This document shows, one piece after another, positions 1 to 7,340 of a stretch of 64,000 nt of DNA. How positions within the stretch are numbered: position 1 is the first letter of the stretch; every line of letters begins with the position of its first letter. Under the pieces are notes generated by a model, which did no database searches, was not told the DNA's origin, and was given only the letters and a program-made list of their open reading frames with translations. Position numbers and translations under genes: made by a program. The DNA comes from Hydrogenophaga sp. (GTDB taxonomy: Bacteria > Pseudomonadota > Gammaproteobacteria > Burkholderiales > Burkholderiaceae_C). The DNA is taken from contig NZ_JAOASO010000089.1 of the NCBI RefSeq assembly GCF_030158645.1, forward strand, positions 1 through 64,000, read 5' to 3'.

Positions 1-450
1 TCAGCGCCGAACCTCATCCACCAGCGCGCGAAATTCGTCGATGTCTTCGAAACTGCGGTAGACGCTCGCAAAGCGCACGTAGGCCACCTTGTCGAGCTTT
101 TTGAGCTCCCGCATCACCATTTCGCCCAATCGGTTGGCTGCCACTTCCCTGTTGCCCAGGTTGAGCAGCTTTTCTTCGATGCGCTCAATGGCCGCGTCCA
201 CCTGCTCAGTGCTCACCGGGCGTTTGCGCAGTGCCAGGGCAAATGAGGCGCGCAGTTTGTCGGGTGCGTAGTCCACCCGGCGACCGTCTTTTTTCACCAC
301 TGCGGGGAAGCTGACCTCGGGCCGCTCGTAGGTGGTGAAACGCTTTTCGCACTGACCGCACTGACGCCGGCGCCGTATGAAATCCGCGTCTTCCGACACT
401 CGGGTTTCCACCACCTGAGTTTCGAGGTGGCCGCAAAACGGACATTTCAT
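1..450 (-). CDS. nrdR: Transcriptional repressor NrdR
   Basis: This 149-residue protein is a full-length NrdR, the ATP/dATP-sensing repressor of ribonucleotide reductase genes. The N-terminus carries a zinc ribbon made of CPFC (residues 3-6) and CGQC (31-34), followed by the RRRRQC basic patch and an ATP-cone domain over roughly residues 49-139. The start is the ATG at 450 and the stop lies at the window edge (bases 1-3). It sits 18 bases downstream of glyA on the same strand; a glyA-nrdR pairing is common in proteobacteria and suggests cotranscription. Function is assigned from family knowledge; no NrdR box was identified here. Confidence 0.97.
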   Translation of the reverse strand: MKCPFCGHLETQVVETRVSEDADFIRRRRQCGQCEKRFTTYERPEVSFPAVVKKDGRRVDYAPDKLRASFALALRKRPVSTEQVDAAIERIEEKLLNLGNREVAANRLGEMVMRELKKLDKVAYVRFASVYRSFEDIDEFRALVDEVRR

Positions 451-468
451 CGGGCCGGGCTCAGGGGA

Positions 469-1713
469 TCAACGGTAGACGGGGAAGCGCGCGGTCAGTG
501 CATTGACTTTGGCGCGAACCGTTTCGATGTTGGCCGCGTCGCGCGGGTTGTCGAGCACATCGGCGATCAGGTGGGCCGTCGCGCGGGCTTCTTCGTCCTT
601 GAAGCCGCGGGTCGTCATGGCCGGTGTGCCGATGCGCACGCCGCTGGTGACCATCGGCTTTTCTGGATCGTTCGGAATGGCGTTCTTGTTGATCGTCATG
701 TGTGCGCTGCCCAGCACCGCTTCGGCTTCCTTGCCAGTGATGCCTTTGGCTCGCAGGTCGACCAACATCACGTGACTTTCGGTTCGCCCGCTGACGATAC
801 GCAAGCCACGCGATGTCAAGGTTTCCGCGACGATGCGCGCGTTTGTCAACACTTGTTGCTGGTAAAGCTTGAACTCAGGCGCCAGTGCTTCCTTGAATGC
901 GACCGCCTTGGCCGCGATCACGTGCATCAGCGGGCCGCCCTGCAGACCAGGGAAGATGGCGCTGTTGATGGCCTTTTCGTGCTGTGCCTTCATCAGAATG
1001 ATGCCGCCCCGCGGCCCACGAAGGCTCTTGTGGGTGGTGGATGTGACGACGTCGGCATGGGGAACCGGATTCGGATAAACACCCGCTGCGATCAGGCCAG
1101 CGTAGTGCGCCATGTCGACCAGGAAGATCGCGCCGACATCTTTGGCCACTTTGGCAAAGCGCTCGAAGTCGATGCGCAGACTGTAGGCCGATGCCCCCGC
1201 GATGATCAGCTTGGGCTTGGTTTCGTGGGCCTTTCGCTCCATGGCGTCGTAATCGATCTCTTCCTTGTCGTTGAGACCGTAAGAGACAACGTTGAACCAC
1301 TTGCCGCTCATGTTGAGCGCCATGCCGTGGGTGAGGTGGCCGCCTTCGGCCAGGCTCATGCCCATGATGGTGTCGCCCGGCTTGAGGAAGGCGAGGAACA
1401 CGGCCTCGTTGGCCGATGCGCCGCAGTGCGGCTGCACGTTGGCAGCGTCGGCACCAAAGATCTGTTTGACGCGGTCGATGGCCAGTTGCTCGGCGATGTC
1501 GACAAACTCGCAGCCACCGTAGTAGCGCTTTCCAGGGTAGCCCTCGGCGTACTTGTTGGTGAGCTGGGTGCCCTGGGCCGCCATCACGGCGGGCGATGCG
1601 TAGTTCTCGCTGGCGATCAGCTCGATGTGGTGTTCCTGGCGGGTGTTTTCGGCCTGGATGGCAGCATACAGCTCGGGGTCGGTTTGCTCGATGAGAATGT
1701 TGCGGTCGAACAT
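469..1713 (-). CDS. glyA: Serine hydroxymethyltransferase
   Basis: GlyA interconverts serine and glycine with tetrahydrofolate, using PLP, and is the main source of one-carbon units. The 414-residue protein begins [12 protein letters not shown], typical of beta-proteobacterial GlyA. The PLP lysine region is visible as [16 protein letters not shown], and the C-terminus is conserved. An in-frame reading extends upstream to 1782, but the ATG at 1713 has an AAGGA element eight bases ahead and matches the family length, so it is chosen. It leads directly into nrdR. Upstream, the 295 bases to the next gene hold no recognisable coding sequence. Confidence 0.97.
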   Translation of the reverse strand: MFDRNILIEQTDPELYAAIQAENTRQEHHIELIASENYASPAVMAAQGTQLTNKYAEGYPGKRYYGGCEFVDIAEQLAIDRVKQIFGADAANVQPHCGASANEAVFLAFLKPGDTIMGMSLAEGGHLTHGMALNMSGKWFNVVSYGLNDKEEIDYDAMERKAHETKPKLIIAGASAYSLRIDFERFAKVAKDVGAIFLVDMAHYAGLIAAGVYPNPVPHADVVTSTTHKSLRGPRGGIILMKAQHEKAINSAIFPGLQGGPLMHVIAAKAVAFKEALAPEFKLYQQQVLTNARIVAETLTSRGLRIVSGRTESHVMLVDLRAKGITGKEAEAVLGSAHMTINKNAIPNDPEKPMVTSGVRIGTPAMTTRGFKDEEARATAHLIADVLDNPRDAANIETVRAKVNALTARFPVYR

Positions 1714-1973
1714 GGCAGTCCTTCTAGAGGTGAATCCTTGCGCATTGACAAGGGCTGCCCAGGCGAACGGCTGAACACCCATGCTGCATCAGCCGGGGTG
1801 GCACGCTTCCCAGTGGTTGTCCCGGCCGCAGATCGGTGGTTGGAATGATCGGGCAGGGGGGCCACGTCAGCGGCAGCCCTCTCGAATGCTCTTCGGAGGT
1901 TGCGCGCCTATCGCCAGTTGCGTACCCGGCGAGTTTAGCCGAGGGCCATGGCCTCGGCTGGCCACGCTCGCAA

Positions 1974-2000
1974 AGGCCGGTGCGTCGGCTGCACCGGCCT
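1974..2000 (-). terminator. Hairpin after the lytic transglycosylase gene
   Basis: A perfect 10-bp stem (1974-1983 with 1991-2000, seven-base loop) lies nine bases past the stop codon of the minus-strand transglycosylase gene. On the minus strand it is followed by only TTTG, so intrinsic termination would be weak. The rest of 1714-2008 shows no gene. Confidence 0.4.
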
Positions 2001-2008
2001 GCGCCCGC

Positions 2009-2899
2009 TCAGGACTGCGCCAGGGGAGCGGGTGCCGGTGTGGCCGCCGGTGCGGCGGGGCCGGCTTCGATTTCGGTACCAGGCGCCACCACGGGCGCTG
2101 GCGCAGCCGGTGCGACCACGTTGACGGTGCGCGCAGGTGGCACATAGCGCTGCAAAGGTTTGCCCAGCGCCACGCTCTGAATGCGCATGTGCTCGGCCAT
2201 CACCTTGTCGATGTACCAGCCGCCGTCGGTGGTGACCGCGCCCACGTACAGGCGCAGGCCGCCTTCCACCGAGCCAGCGCGCTTGATGCAGTCCTGCAAC
2301 ACGCGAACGCCCACGCGCAGGTTGGACACCGGGTCAAAAGCGGCCAGCTGGCCACCGAAGTCTTCGTATTTGTCGGTGTGCACGCGGGTCAGCACCTGCA
2401 TCAAACCTTGCGCGCCTACAGGGCTCTGGGCGAACGGGTTGAAGCGCGACTCGATGGCCATGACGGCCAGGATCAGGGTGGGGTCGAGCTTGGCTTTTTC
2501 GCCGATCTCGAAGGCCTCGGCCACCAGCGCGCCCAGCGGCTCCGGGGCGACGCGGTACTTGCGGCTGAGCCAGAACGTGACGTTGGCTTGCTGCTTGGGC
2601 AGATCGCCCGGATCCGCGGCGGTCACACGGTCGATGGCGGTGGGCTCCACCGCGATCAGGGGCGTGTCCATGGCGGCCTCCTGGCGCTGCAGCAGCCAGC
2701 CGAGCAGCTGTTGCTCGGCGCTCTGGCGCAGGTCACCGCGTGCGCTCAGCACGATCAGGCCCACTGCGAACAGGGTGCCCAGCAGGGCCACGCTGTTGTG
2801 CGTGATGTCGAGGAATCCACGGTAGGTGTCAATCAGCGTGGTCTTGATGGATGCCACGACACCTGAGGTGTTCTTGTGTGGCGCAGTGAAGGTGGTCAT
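2009..2899 (-). CDS. Membrane-anchored lytic transglycosylase (SLT domain)
   Basis: A 296-residue protein with an N-terminal hydrophobic segment (about residues 27-45) that would anchor it in the inner membrane, and a soluble-lytic-transglycosylase fold from about residue 130. The signature stretch AVMAIESRFNPFAQS contains the catalytic-type glutamate of the ES motif, followed by GAQGLMQV, both typical of family 1 lytic transglycosylases that cleave peptidoglycan to 1,6-anhydro-muropeptides. The C-terminus is an Ala/Pro-rich tail. The ATG at 2899 has GGAG eleven bases ahead; the upstream in-frame extension has no family similarity. It is transcribed alone, away from the long non-coding stretch 2900-3607. 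Confidence 0.85.
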   Translation of the reverse strand: MTTFTAPHKNTSGVVASIKTTLIDTYRGFLDITHNSVALLGTLFAVGLIVLSARGDLRQSAEQQLLGWLLQRQEAAMDTPLIAVEPTAIDRVTAADPGDLPKQQANVTFWLSRKYRVAPEPLGALVAEAFEIGEKAKLDPTLILAVMAIESRFNPFAQSPVGAQGLMQVLTRVHTDKYEDFGGQLAAFDPVSNLRVGVRVLQDCIKRAGSVEGGLRLYVGAVTTDGGWYIDKVMAEHMRIQSVALGKPLQRYVPPARTVNVVAPAAPAPVVAPGTEIEAGPAAPAATPAPAPLAQS

Positions 2900-3043
2900 G
2901 GTGTCGCTCCGTTCGTGGCTTCGGCCGTGAGGTTCGGCTTGGCCCAGTTTGGTCGCTGTCGAAGGCCTTGCAAATGGGTTTGGCGATCGACCTGGCCTGT
3001 GAGGCCGCGGTCGGGTTAACCCCAGATGGGGCAAAGTGCGCGG

Positions 3044-3086
3044 ATGGTATGGACTTATAAATACCCAGTCAATGTTTAGAACATTG
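3044..3086. promoter_or_regulatory. Putative promoter with 17-bp dyad in AT-rich island
   Basis: Within otherwise GC-rich DNA, about 3045-3125 is AT-rich. A perfect dyad (CAATGTT-TAG-AACATTG) covers 3070-3086. On the minus strand TTGACT (3072-3067) and TACCAT (3049-3044) are separated by 17 bases, a reasonable sigma-70 promoter for the lytic transglycosylase gene, with the dyad over the -35. On the plus strand TATAAA at about 3105-3110 could be a -10. The dyad looks like an operator for a dimeric repressor placed between divergent transcripts; the regulator is unknown. Confidence 0.4.
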
Positions 3087-3114
3087 TTTAAAGGCACTTT
3101 TGGTTATAAACATC

Positions 3115-3525
3115 CGGTTTCAATTCACCGCTCAAGCGCTTCGCTAGCGAGAAAGCCAGTGTTTGCAGGGCTTGCAGCCGGGCGGCCACCTATTTGCCGT
3201 TTGTCGGTTCGCGCCCACCTTTCACGTCGCAAAACCCGGTTTCGGACTCCCCGAATGGGCTTGGAGAGCGCCATTGAAAAGCTTCATGGCCGATCTGGCC
3301 GACCCGTCTTGCTCCGCGCAGACCAGGGGAGTAACCTTCACAGGTCGGTCTTGAGGACCGATATCAGCCGACCCAGCGGTGTCACCGCATGACGGCCCCC
3401 AACGGGAGCAATCTGTTGCTTCCAGGCTGGAGAGACATCAAACTCCCTCCGCCAAAAATGACGGCATGAGCATCAAGCCCGCCGTCGACCCCGGCAAACC
3501 TCGTTTGTCGGGGTTTCTTGTTTCT
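3115..3525 (+). ncRNA. Candidate structured non-coding transcript of unknown class
   Basis: Region 2900-3607 has no convincing gene, yet it ends in a strong plus-strand terminator (3488-3525). All genes to the left are on the minus strand, so a plus-strand transcript must begin inside this region. Nested stems are visible: GGTCGG 3343-3348 with CCGACC 3368-3373, an inner CGGTC/GACCG hairpin, and GCGGT-GTC-ACCGC 3376-3388. The 5' end is a guess based on a TATAAA box near 3105. It does not match tmRNA, 6S, RNase P or any riboswitch I know; a weakly conserved short peptide gene is an alternative. Confidence 0.3.
3488..3525 (+). terminator. Rho-independent terminator
   Basis: An 11-bp stem (3488-3498 with 3504-3514, one G-T wobble, five-base loop) is followed by TTCTTGTTTCT. 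The T-rich tail is only on the plus strand. It precedes the DUF748 gene and ends the orphan transcript described at 3115-3525. Confidence 0.75.
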
Positions 3526-3607
3526 GGGGCTCTGTATCGAACCCCGTGCTGCCGGGCAAGAGTTCGGAGACACTGGCGCCAAGCCTGTCCATCCCTCTCC
3601 TGCGCCC

Positions 3608-6600
3608 ATGAGCCACAGCCGCCCCCTGCCTTTCGCCCGTCCCTGGGTCCGACGCATCGTCTGGTCCGTTGTGGGTCTGTTGTCGCTCTGGCTGATCGCC
3701 TGGCTTGCAGTACCGGCACTCCTGAAATGGCAGCTGCAAAAGCAGGCCAGTCAGGCGTTGGGTCGCAGCCTGACAGTGGAGAAGGTGGAGTTTCGACCGT
3801 GGTCGCTGGCCTTGACCATCGAGGGATTGCGCGTCGCCAGCGCGCGGGGAGATGCCGAGCAGTTGTCGGTGGCGCGGGTGCATGTGAATGCCGAATTGCA
3901 GTCGATCTTGCGCTGGGCGCCGGTGATCGACGTCTTGAAGATCGAACAGCCACGCGTTGCCGTGAGGCACCTGGGTGGCGGGCGTTACGACGTGGACGAC
4001 ATCGTGGCTCGTCTGAGGGTCCCGCCGTCAGCACCCGCGACCGAGCCGGCGCGGTTTGCCATCTTCAACATCGACCTGCAAGGCGGTGAATTCACGCTGG
4101 TGGACGAACCGGTGGGCGCCACCCACCGCCTGCAGGGCCTCACGCTGAGCATTCCGTTCCTCAGCAACCTGGAATCGCGCCGCGAGGTGGTAACCGAGCC
4201 GCGCCTGGCCTTCGAACTCAACGGCAGCGCCTTTGATTCGCGTGCTGCCACCACCCCTTTCGCCGTCGATCGCGAAACCGACGCCCGCCTGCGCATCCCG
4301 GCGCTTGATCTGTCGCCGTACTTTCCTTATTGGCCAGCGGCCTGGCCGGTCAAACCCGAGGCTGGCGTGCTGCACCTGGACTTGAAGTTGGACTTTGCGC
4401 AGCGCGACGTGCCACAGGTCTGGGTCTCGGGCGATGTGGCGATGTCGGGGTTGAAACTGGTGGAGGGCGGGGCCGCCGTGTTGTCGTGGGAGCGCCTGGG
4501 CGTGACGCTCAACCGCGTGGAGCCGCTGGCGCGGCGGATCGATCTGGCCTCCATCGAGCTGAAGGCGCCACGCCTGAGCCTGTCGCGCGACGCCCAGGGG
4601 CAACTCAACCTGGCCCGTCTGGCCGGGGGATTCGTTCCTGCGGCAGCTGAAAATCCGGTCGCCACTCAGGCCCCTGCTGCCCAAGCCGCGCCATGGGACA
4701 TCCGGCTGGCCCGGTTCGATCTGGACGGTGGCGTCCTTCAATGGCGCGACGATGCCGTCAAGCCGGCCGCCGACATGCTGGTGTCGGCGTTGCGCGTGCA
4801 GACCCGCGGTGTGAGCTGGCCGGTGCGTGCGCCCATGCCTTTCGAAGGGTCGGCCCAGCTCGACCAGACAGTGATCGGCATCCGAGGGACAGCCACCGAC
4901 ACGGCTGCGCAAGCCGAGCTGTCGCTGGGCGACATTCCCTTGGAGCGTTTCGCTCCTTATATAAGTAGCGCGCTCAAACCTGCCCTGGCAGGCAAGCTCA
5001 ACGCCGGCGGTCGGCTCGAATGGCAGGCCGCGCAGGGCGACCGGCCCATGGCGCTGCAATTGCTGTCCGCCCGTGTCGACGTGAACGAACTCAAACTCGG
5101 ACCGCCCCGGCAGCCGCTCGCCAGTTTGAAGCGCTTGCTGGTGGAAGACCTGCGCGTGGATCTGGTCCAGCGAAGCGCCGACATGGGCAACCTGACCCTC
5201 ACCCAACCCCAGATGCGGGTGCAACGCGAGGCCGACGGCGCCTGGATGTTTGAGCCCTGGCTGGTGGCCGCGCCAACAACGGCTTCAACTGCAGCATCAG
5301 CGCCGTGGCGCGTGGGGTTGGAGGCCCTGCAACTCACGGACGGCTCGATCGGCTTCGTGGACCGCGTGCCTGGCCAGCCCGTCACACTGGCCATCACCCA
5401 GCTGCAACTGAACCTCAAGGGCCTTCGGCCGATGGAGGCTGAGCAGAAAGACATGGCCTGGTCGGTCAAGGCGCGCGTGGGCGCTGGCGCTGCCAGCCAG
5501 GTCGCGCCCGGCCAGATGGCGCTCGTGGGCGCCTTGCGGTTGCCGGCACCCGGCGCACCGGGCGGCGCGGGCTTGCGGCTGGACGCCCGTGCCCAGATCG
5601 AGCGGCTGCCGGCGCACGCGCTGGAGCCGTACTTTGCCGACCGGCTCAACCTGGAATTGCTGCGCGCCGACGCGAGCTACCGCGGCCGGATTCAACTGGG
5701 CCTGCCGGGGGGTGCGCTCGCGCTCAGCCTGCAGGGCGACGCAGCGCTGGACGATCTGAGCGCCAACACCTTGTCGCCTGCCGAAGACCTGCTGGCCTGG
5801 AAATCGCTCCAGGTGCGCGGCCTGCAACTCGCCTTGACCCCAGGCCAAGCCACCACGGTGGCGGTGCGCGAGACCGTGCTCAGCGACTACTTTGCCCGGG
5901 TGATCATCGACGAGGCCGGCAAAATCAACCTGCAAGGCCTGGTGAAACAGCCCGGTGCGGCGCCTGCTGCCGATCCCGCTCCCGCGCCGGCCGTGGTGAC
6001 CAGCAGCGGCCCCGCGCCCGACATCCGCCTGGGCCCGATCAGCCTGGTGAACGGCCGTGTGCGCTTCTCCGACCGTTTCATCAAACCCAACTACACCGCC
6101 AACCTGAGCGAGCTCACCGGCAGCCTGGGCGCTTTCTCCAACGCTAGGCCCGCGGGCGCCGCGCCCGAGCTGGCGGCCTTGTCCTTGCGCGGGCGCGCCG
6201 AGGGCACGGCCGCGCTCGAGATCGACGGCCAGCTCAACCCGCTGGCGCAACCGCTGGCGCTCGACATCAAAGGCCGCGTGCGCAACCTGGAGCTGCCGCC
6301 GCTCTCTCCCTACACCGTGAAGTACGCCGGCTACGGCATCGAGCGCGGCAAGCTCAGCGTGGACGTGGCCTACAAGATCGATCCCGACGGCCAGCTCGTT
6401 GCCAGCAACCAGATCGTGCTCAACCAGCTCAGCTTTGGCGAGCGCGTGGCCGGCAGCGAAGCGCCCAACCTGCCGGTGAAGCTGGCGGTGGCGCTGCTGG
6501 CCGACCGCAATGGCGTGATCGACATCAACCTGCCGGTGAGCGGCTCCATCAACGACCCCCAGTTCCGCCTGGCGCCCATCATCTTCAAGCTCATCGTCAA

Positions 6601-7219
6601 CCTCATCGGCAAGGCCATCACCGCGCCGTTCTCGCTGATCGCCAGTGCGTTCGGTGGTGGCGCCGAGGCGCCCAGTCAGGTGGTGTTTGCGCCGGGGAGC
6701 GCGGTGCTGGCGGCTGACAACCAGCAGCGCCTGGCGTCGGTGGCCCAGGCGCTGGCCGATCGGCCTGCGCTGCAGATCACCGTGGTGGGACACAGCGACC
6801 TGGAGGCCGAGCGCAGCGGCTACCAGCGAAGCCGTCTCGACGAACGTGTGCTGGCCGAGAAGCGCCGTGCCCTGGCGCGTGATGGCAAAGCCATCCCCGA
6901 CAGGCTCGCTGTATCGGCCGAGGAATACCCCGCGCTGCTCAAGGAGGTCTACCGCCGCGCCGACATCCCCAAGCCGCGCAACCTGATCGGCATCGCCAAG
7001 GACATCCCGCAGGCCGAGATGGAAGCCTTGCTGCTGGCCTCGATCCCGGTCACGCCCGACGCCTTGCGCGATCTGGCGGTGGCGCGCGGCCAGGCGGTGA
7101 AGGACTTTCTGGCCAGCCGTTCGCTGCCCGAAGACCGCATGTTCCTTGGTGCACCGCAGCTGGTTCGCCAGGGCGAAGACTGGCGTCCGCAAGCCGAACT
7201 GCGGCTGGCGCCGCGCTGA
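3608..7219 (+). CDS. Large AsmA-like DUF748 protein
   Basis: A 1,203-residue protein with one N-terminal membrane helix (about residues 14-36) and a very long periplasmic part rich in amphipathic beta strands, the pattern of the DUF748/AsmA-like superfamily that includes proteins thought to form bridges between the inner and outer membranes for lipid transport. Repeated signatures such as LSDYFARVIIDEAGKINLQ and RVRFSDRFIKPNYTA fit DUF748. The last 200 residues contain an OmpA-like segment (VVFAPGSAVLAADNQQRLAS and ITVVGHSDLE). The ATG at 3608 immediately precedes the signal-anchor; no clear Shine-Dalgarno is seen, so the exact start is less certain. It stands alone between the terminator at 3488 and the DUF349 gene. 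Specific role is unknown. Confidence 0.85.
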   Translation: MSHSRPLPFARPWVRRIVWSVVGLLSLWLIAWLAVPALLKWQLQKQASQALGRSLTVEKVEFRPWSLALTIEGLRVASARGDAEQLSVARVHVNAELQSILRWAPVIDVLKIEQPRVAVRHLGGGRYDVDDIVARLRVPPSAPATEPARFAIFNIDLQGGEFTLVDEPVGATHRLQGLTLSIPFLSNLESRREVVTEPRLAFELNGSAFDSRAATTPFAVDRETDARLRIPALDLSPYFPYWPAAWPVKPEAGVLHLDLKLDFAQRDVPQVWVSGDVAMSGLKLVEGGAAVLSWERLGVTLNRVEPLARRIDLASIELKAPRLSLSRDAQGQLNLARLAGGFVPAAAENPVATQAPAAQAAPWDIRLARFDLDGGVLQWRDDAVKPAADMLVSALRVQTRGVSWPVRAPMPFEGSAQLDQTVIGIRGTATDTAAQAELSLGDIPLERFAPYISSALKPALAGKLNAGGRLEWQAAQGDRPMALQLLSARVDVNELKLGPPRQPLASLKRLLVEDLRVDLVQRSADMGNLTLTQPQMRVQREADGAWMFEPWLVAAPTTASTAASAPWRVGLEALQLTDGSIGFVDRVPGQPVTLAITQLQLNLKGLRPMEAEQKDMAWSVKARVGAGAASQVAPGQMALVGALRLPAPGAPGGAGLRLDARAQIERLPAHALEPYFADRLNLELLRADASYRGRIQLGLPGGALALSLQGDAALDDLSANTLSPAEDLLAWKSLQVRGLQLALTPGQATTVAVRETVLSDYFARVIIDEAGKINLQGLVKQPGAAPAADPAPAPAVVTSSGPAPDIRLGPISLVNGRVRFSDRFIKPNYTANLSELTGSLGAFSNARPAGAAPELAALSLRGRAEGTAALEIDGQLNPLAQPLALDIKGRVRNLELPPLSPYTVKYAGYGIERGKLSVDVAYKIDPDGQLVASNQIVLNQLSFGERVAGSEAPNLPVKLAVALLADRNGVIDINLPVSGSINDPQFRLAPIIFKLIVNLIGKAITAPFSLIASAFGGGAEAPSQVVFAPGSAVLAADNQQRLASVAQALADRPALQITVVGHSDLEAERSGYQRSRLDERVLAEKRRALARDGKAIPDRLAVSAEEYPALLKEVYRRADIPKPRNLIGIAKDIPQAEMEALLLASIPVTPDALRDLAVARGQAVKDFLASRSLPEDRMFLGAPQLVRQGEDWRPQAELRLAPR

Positions 7220-7340
7220 TCCCTCCCCCCGCCAAGACCCCATCAAGCACGGGCGGTGCCGCGCGGGCGAACAGCGGCGACAATACGCGTTTGCCGCACC
7301 GCTCTGGCGCGGCCCCTGTCCTGATCGTACTGACGTTTCC

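Noticed and set aside
427-1848. Long open frame opposite glyA
   Set aside because: It is the antisense shadow of glyA in high-GC DNA; the translation is His/Arg/Val-rich without family similarity.
3036-3392. 118-codon plus-strand frame in the intergenic region
   Set aside because: No ribosome-binding site, no family resemblance, and it runs through the predicted stems.
3320-3440. Manganese (yybP-ykoY) riboswitch suggested by GGGGAGTAAC
   Set aside because: The rest of the aptamer, including the conserved GCAAGACC-type loop, is not found and no Mn transporter gene follows.
3430-3465. tRNA-like 3' end (CTCCCTCCGCCA)
   Set aside because: No T-loop, anticodon arm or matching 5' acceptor strand could be found.
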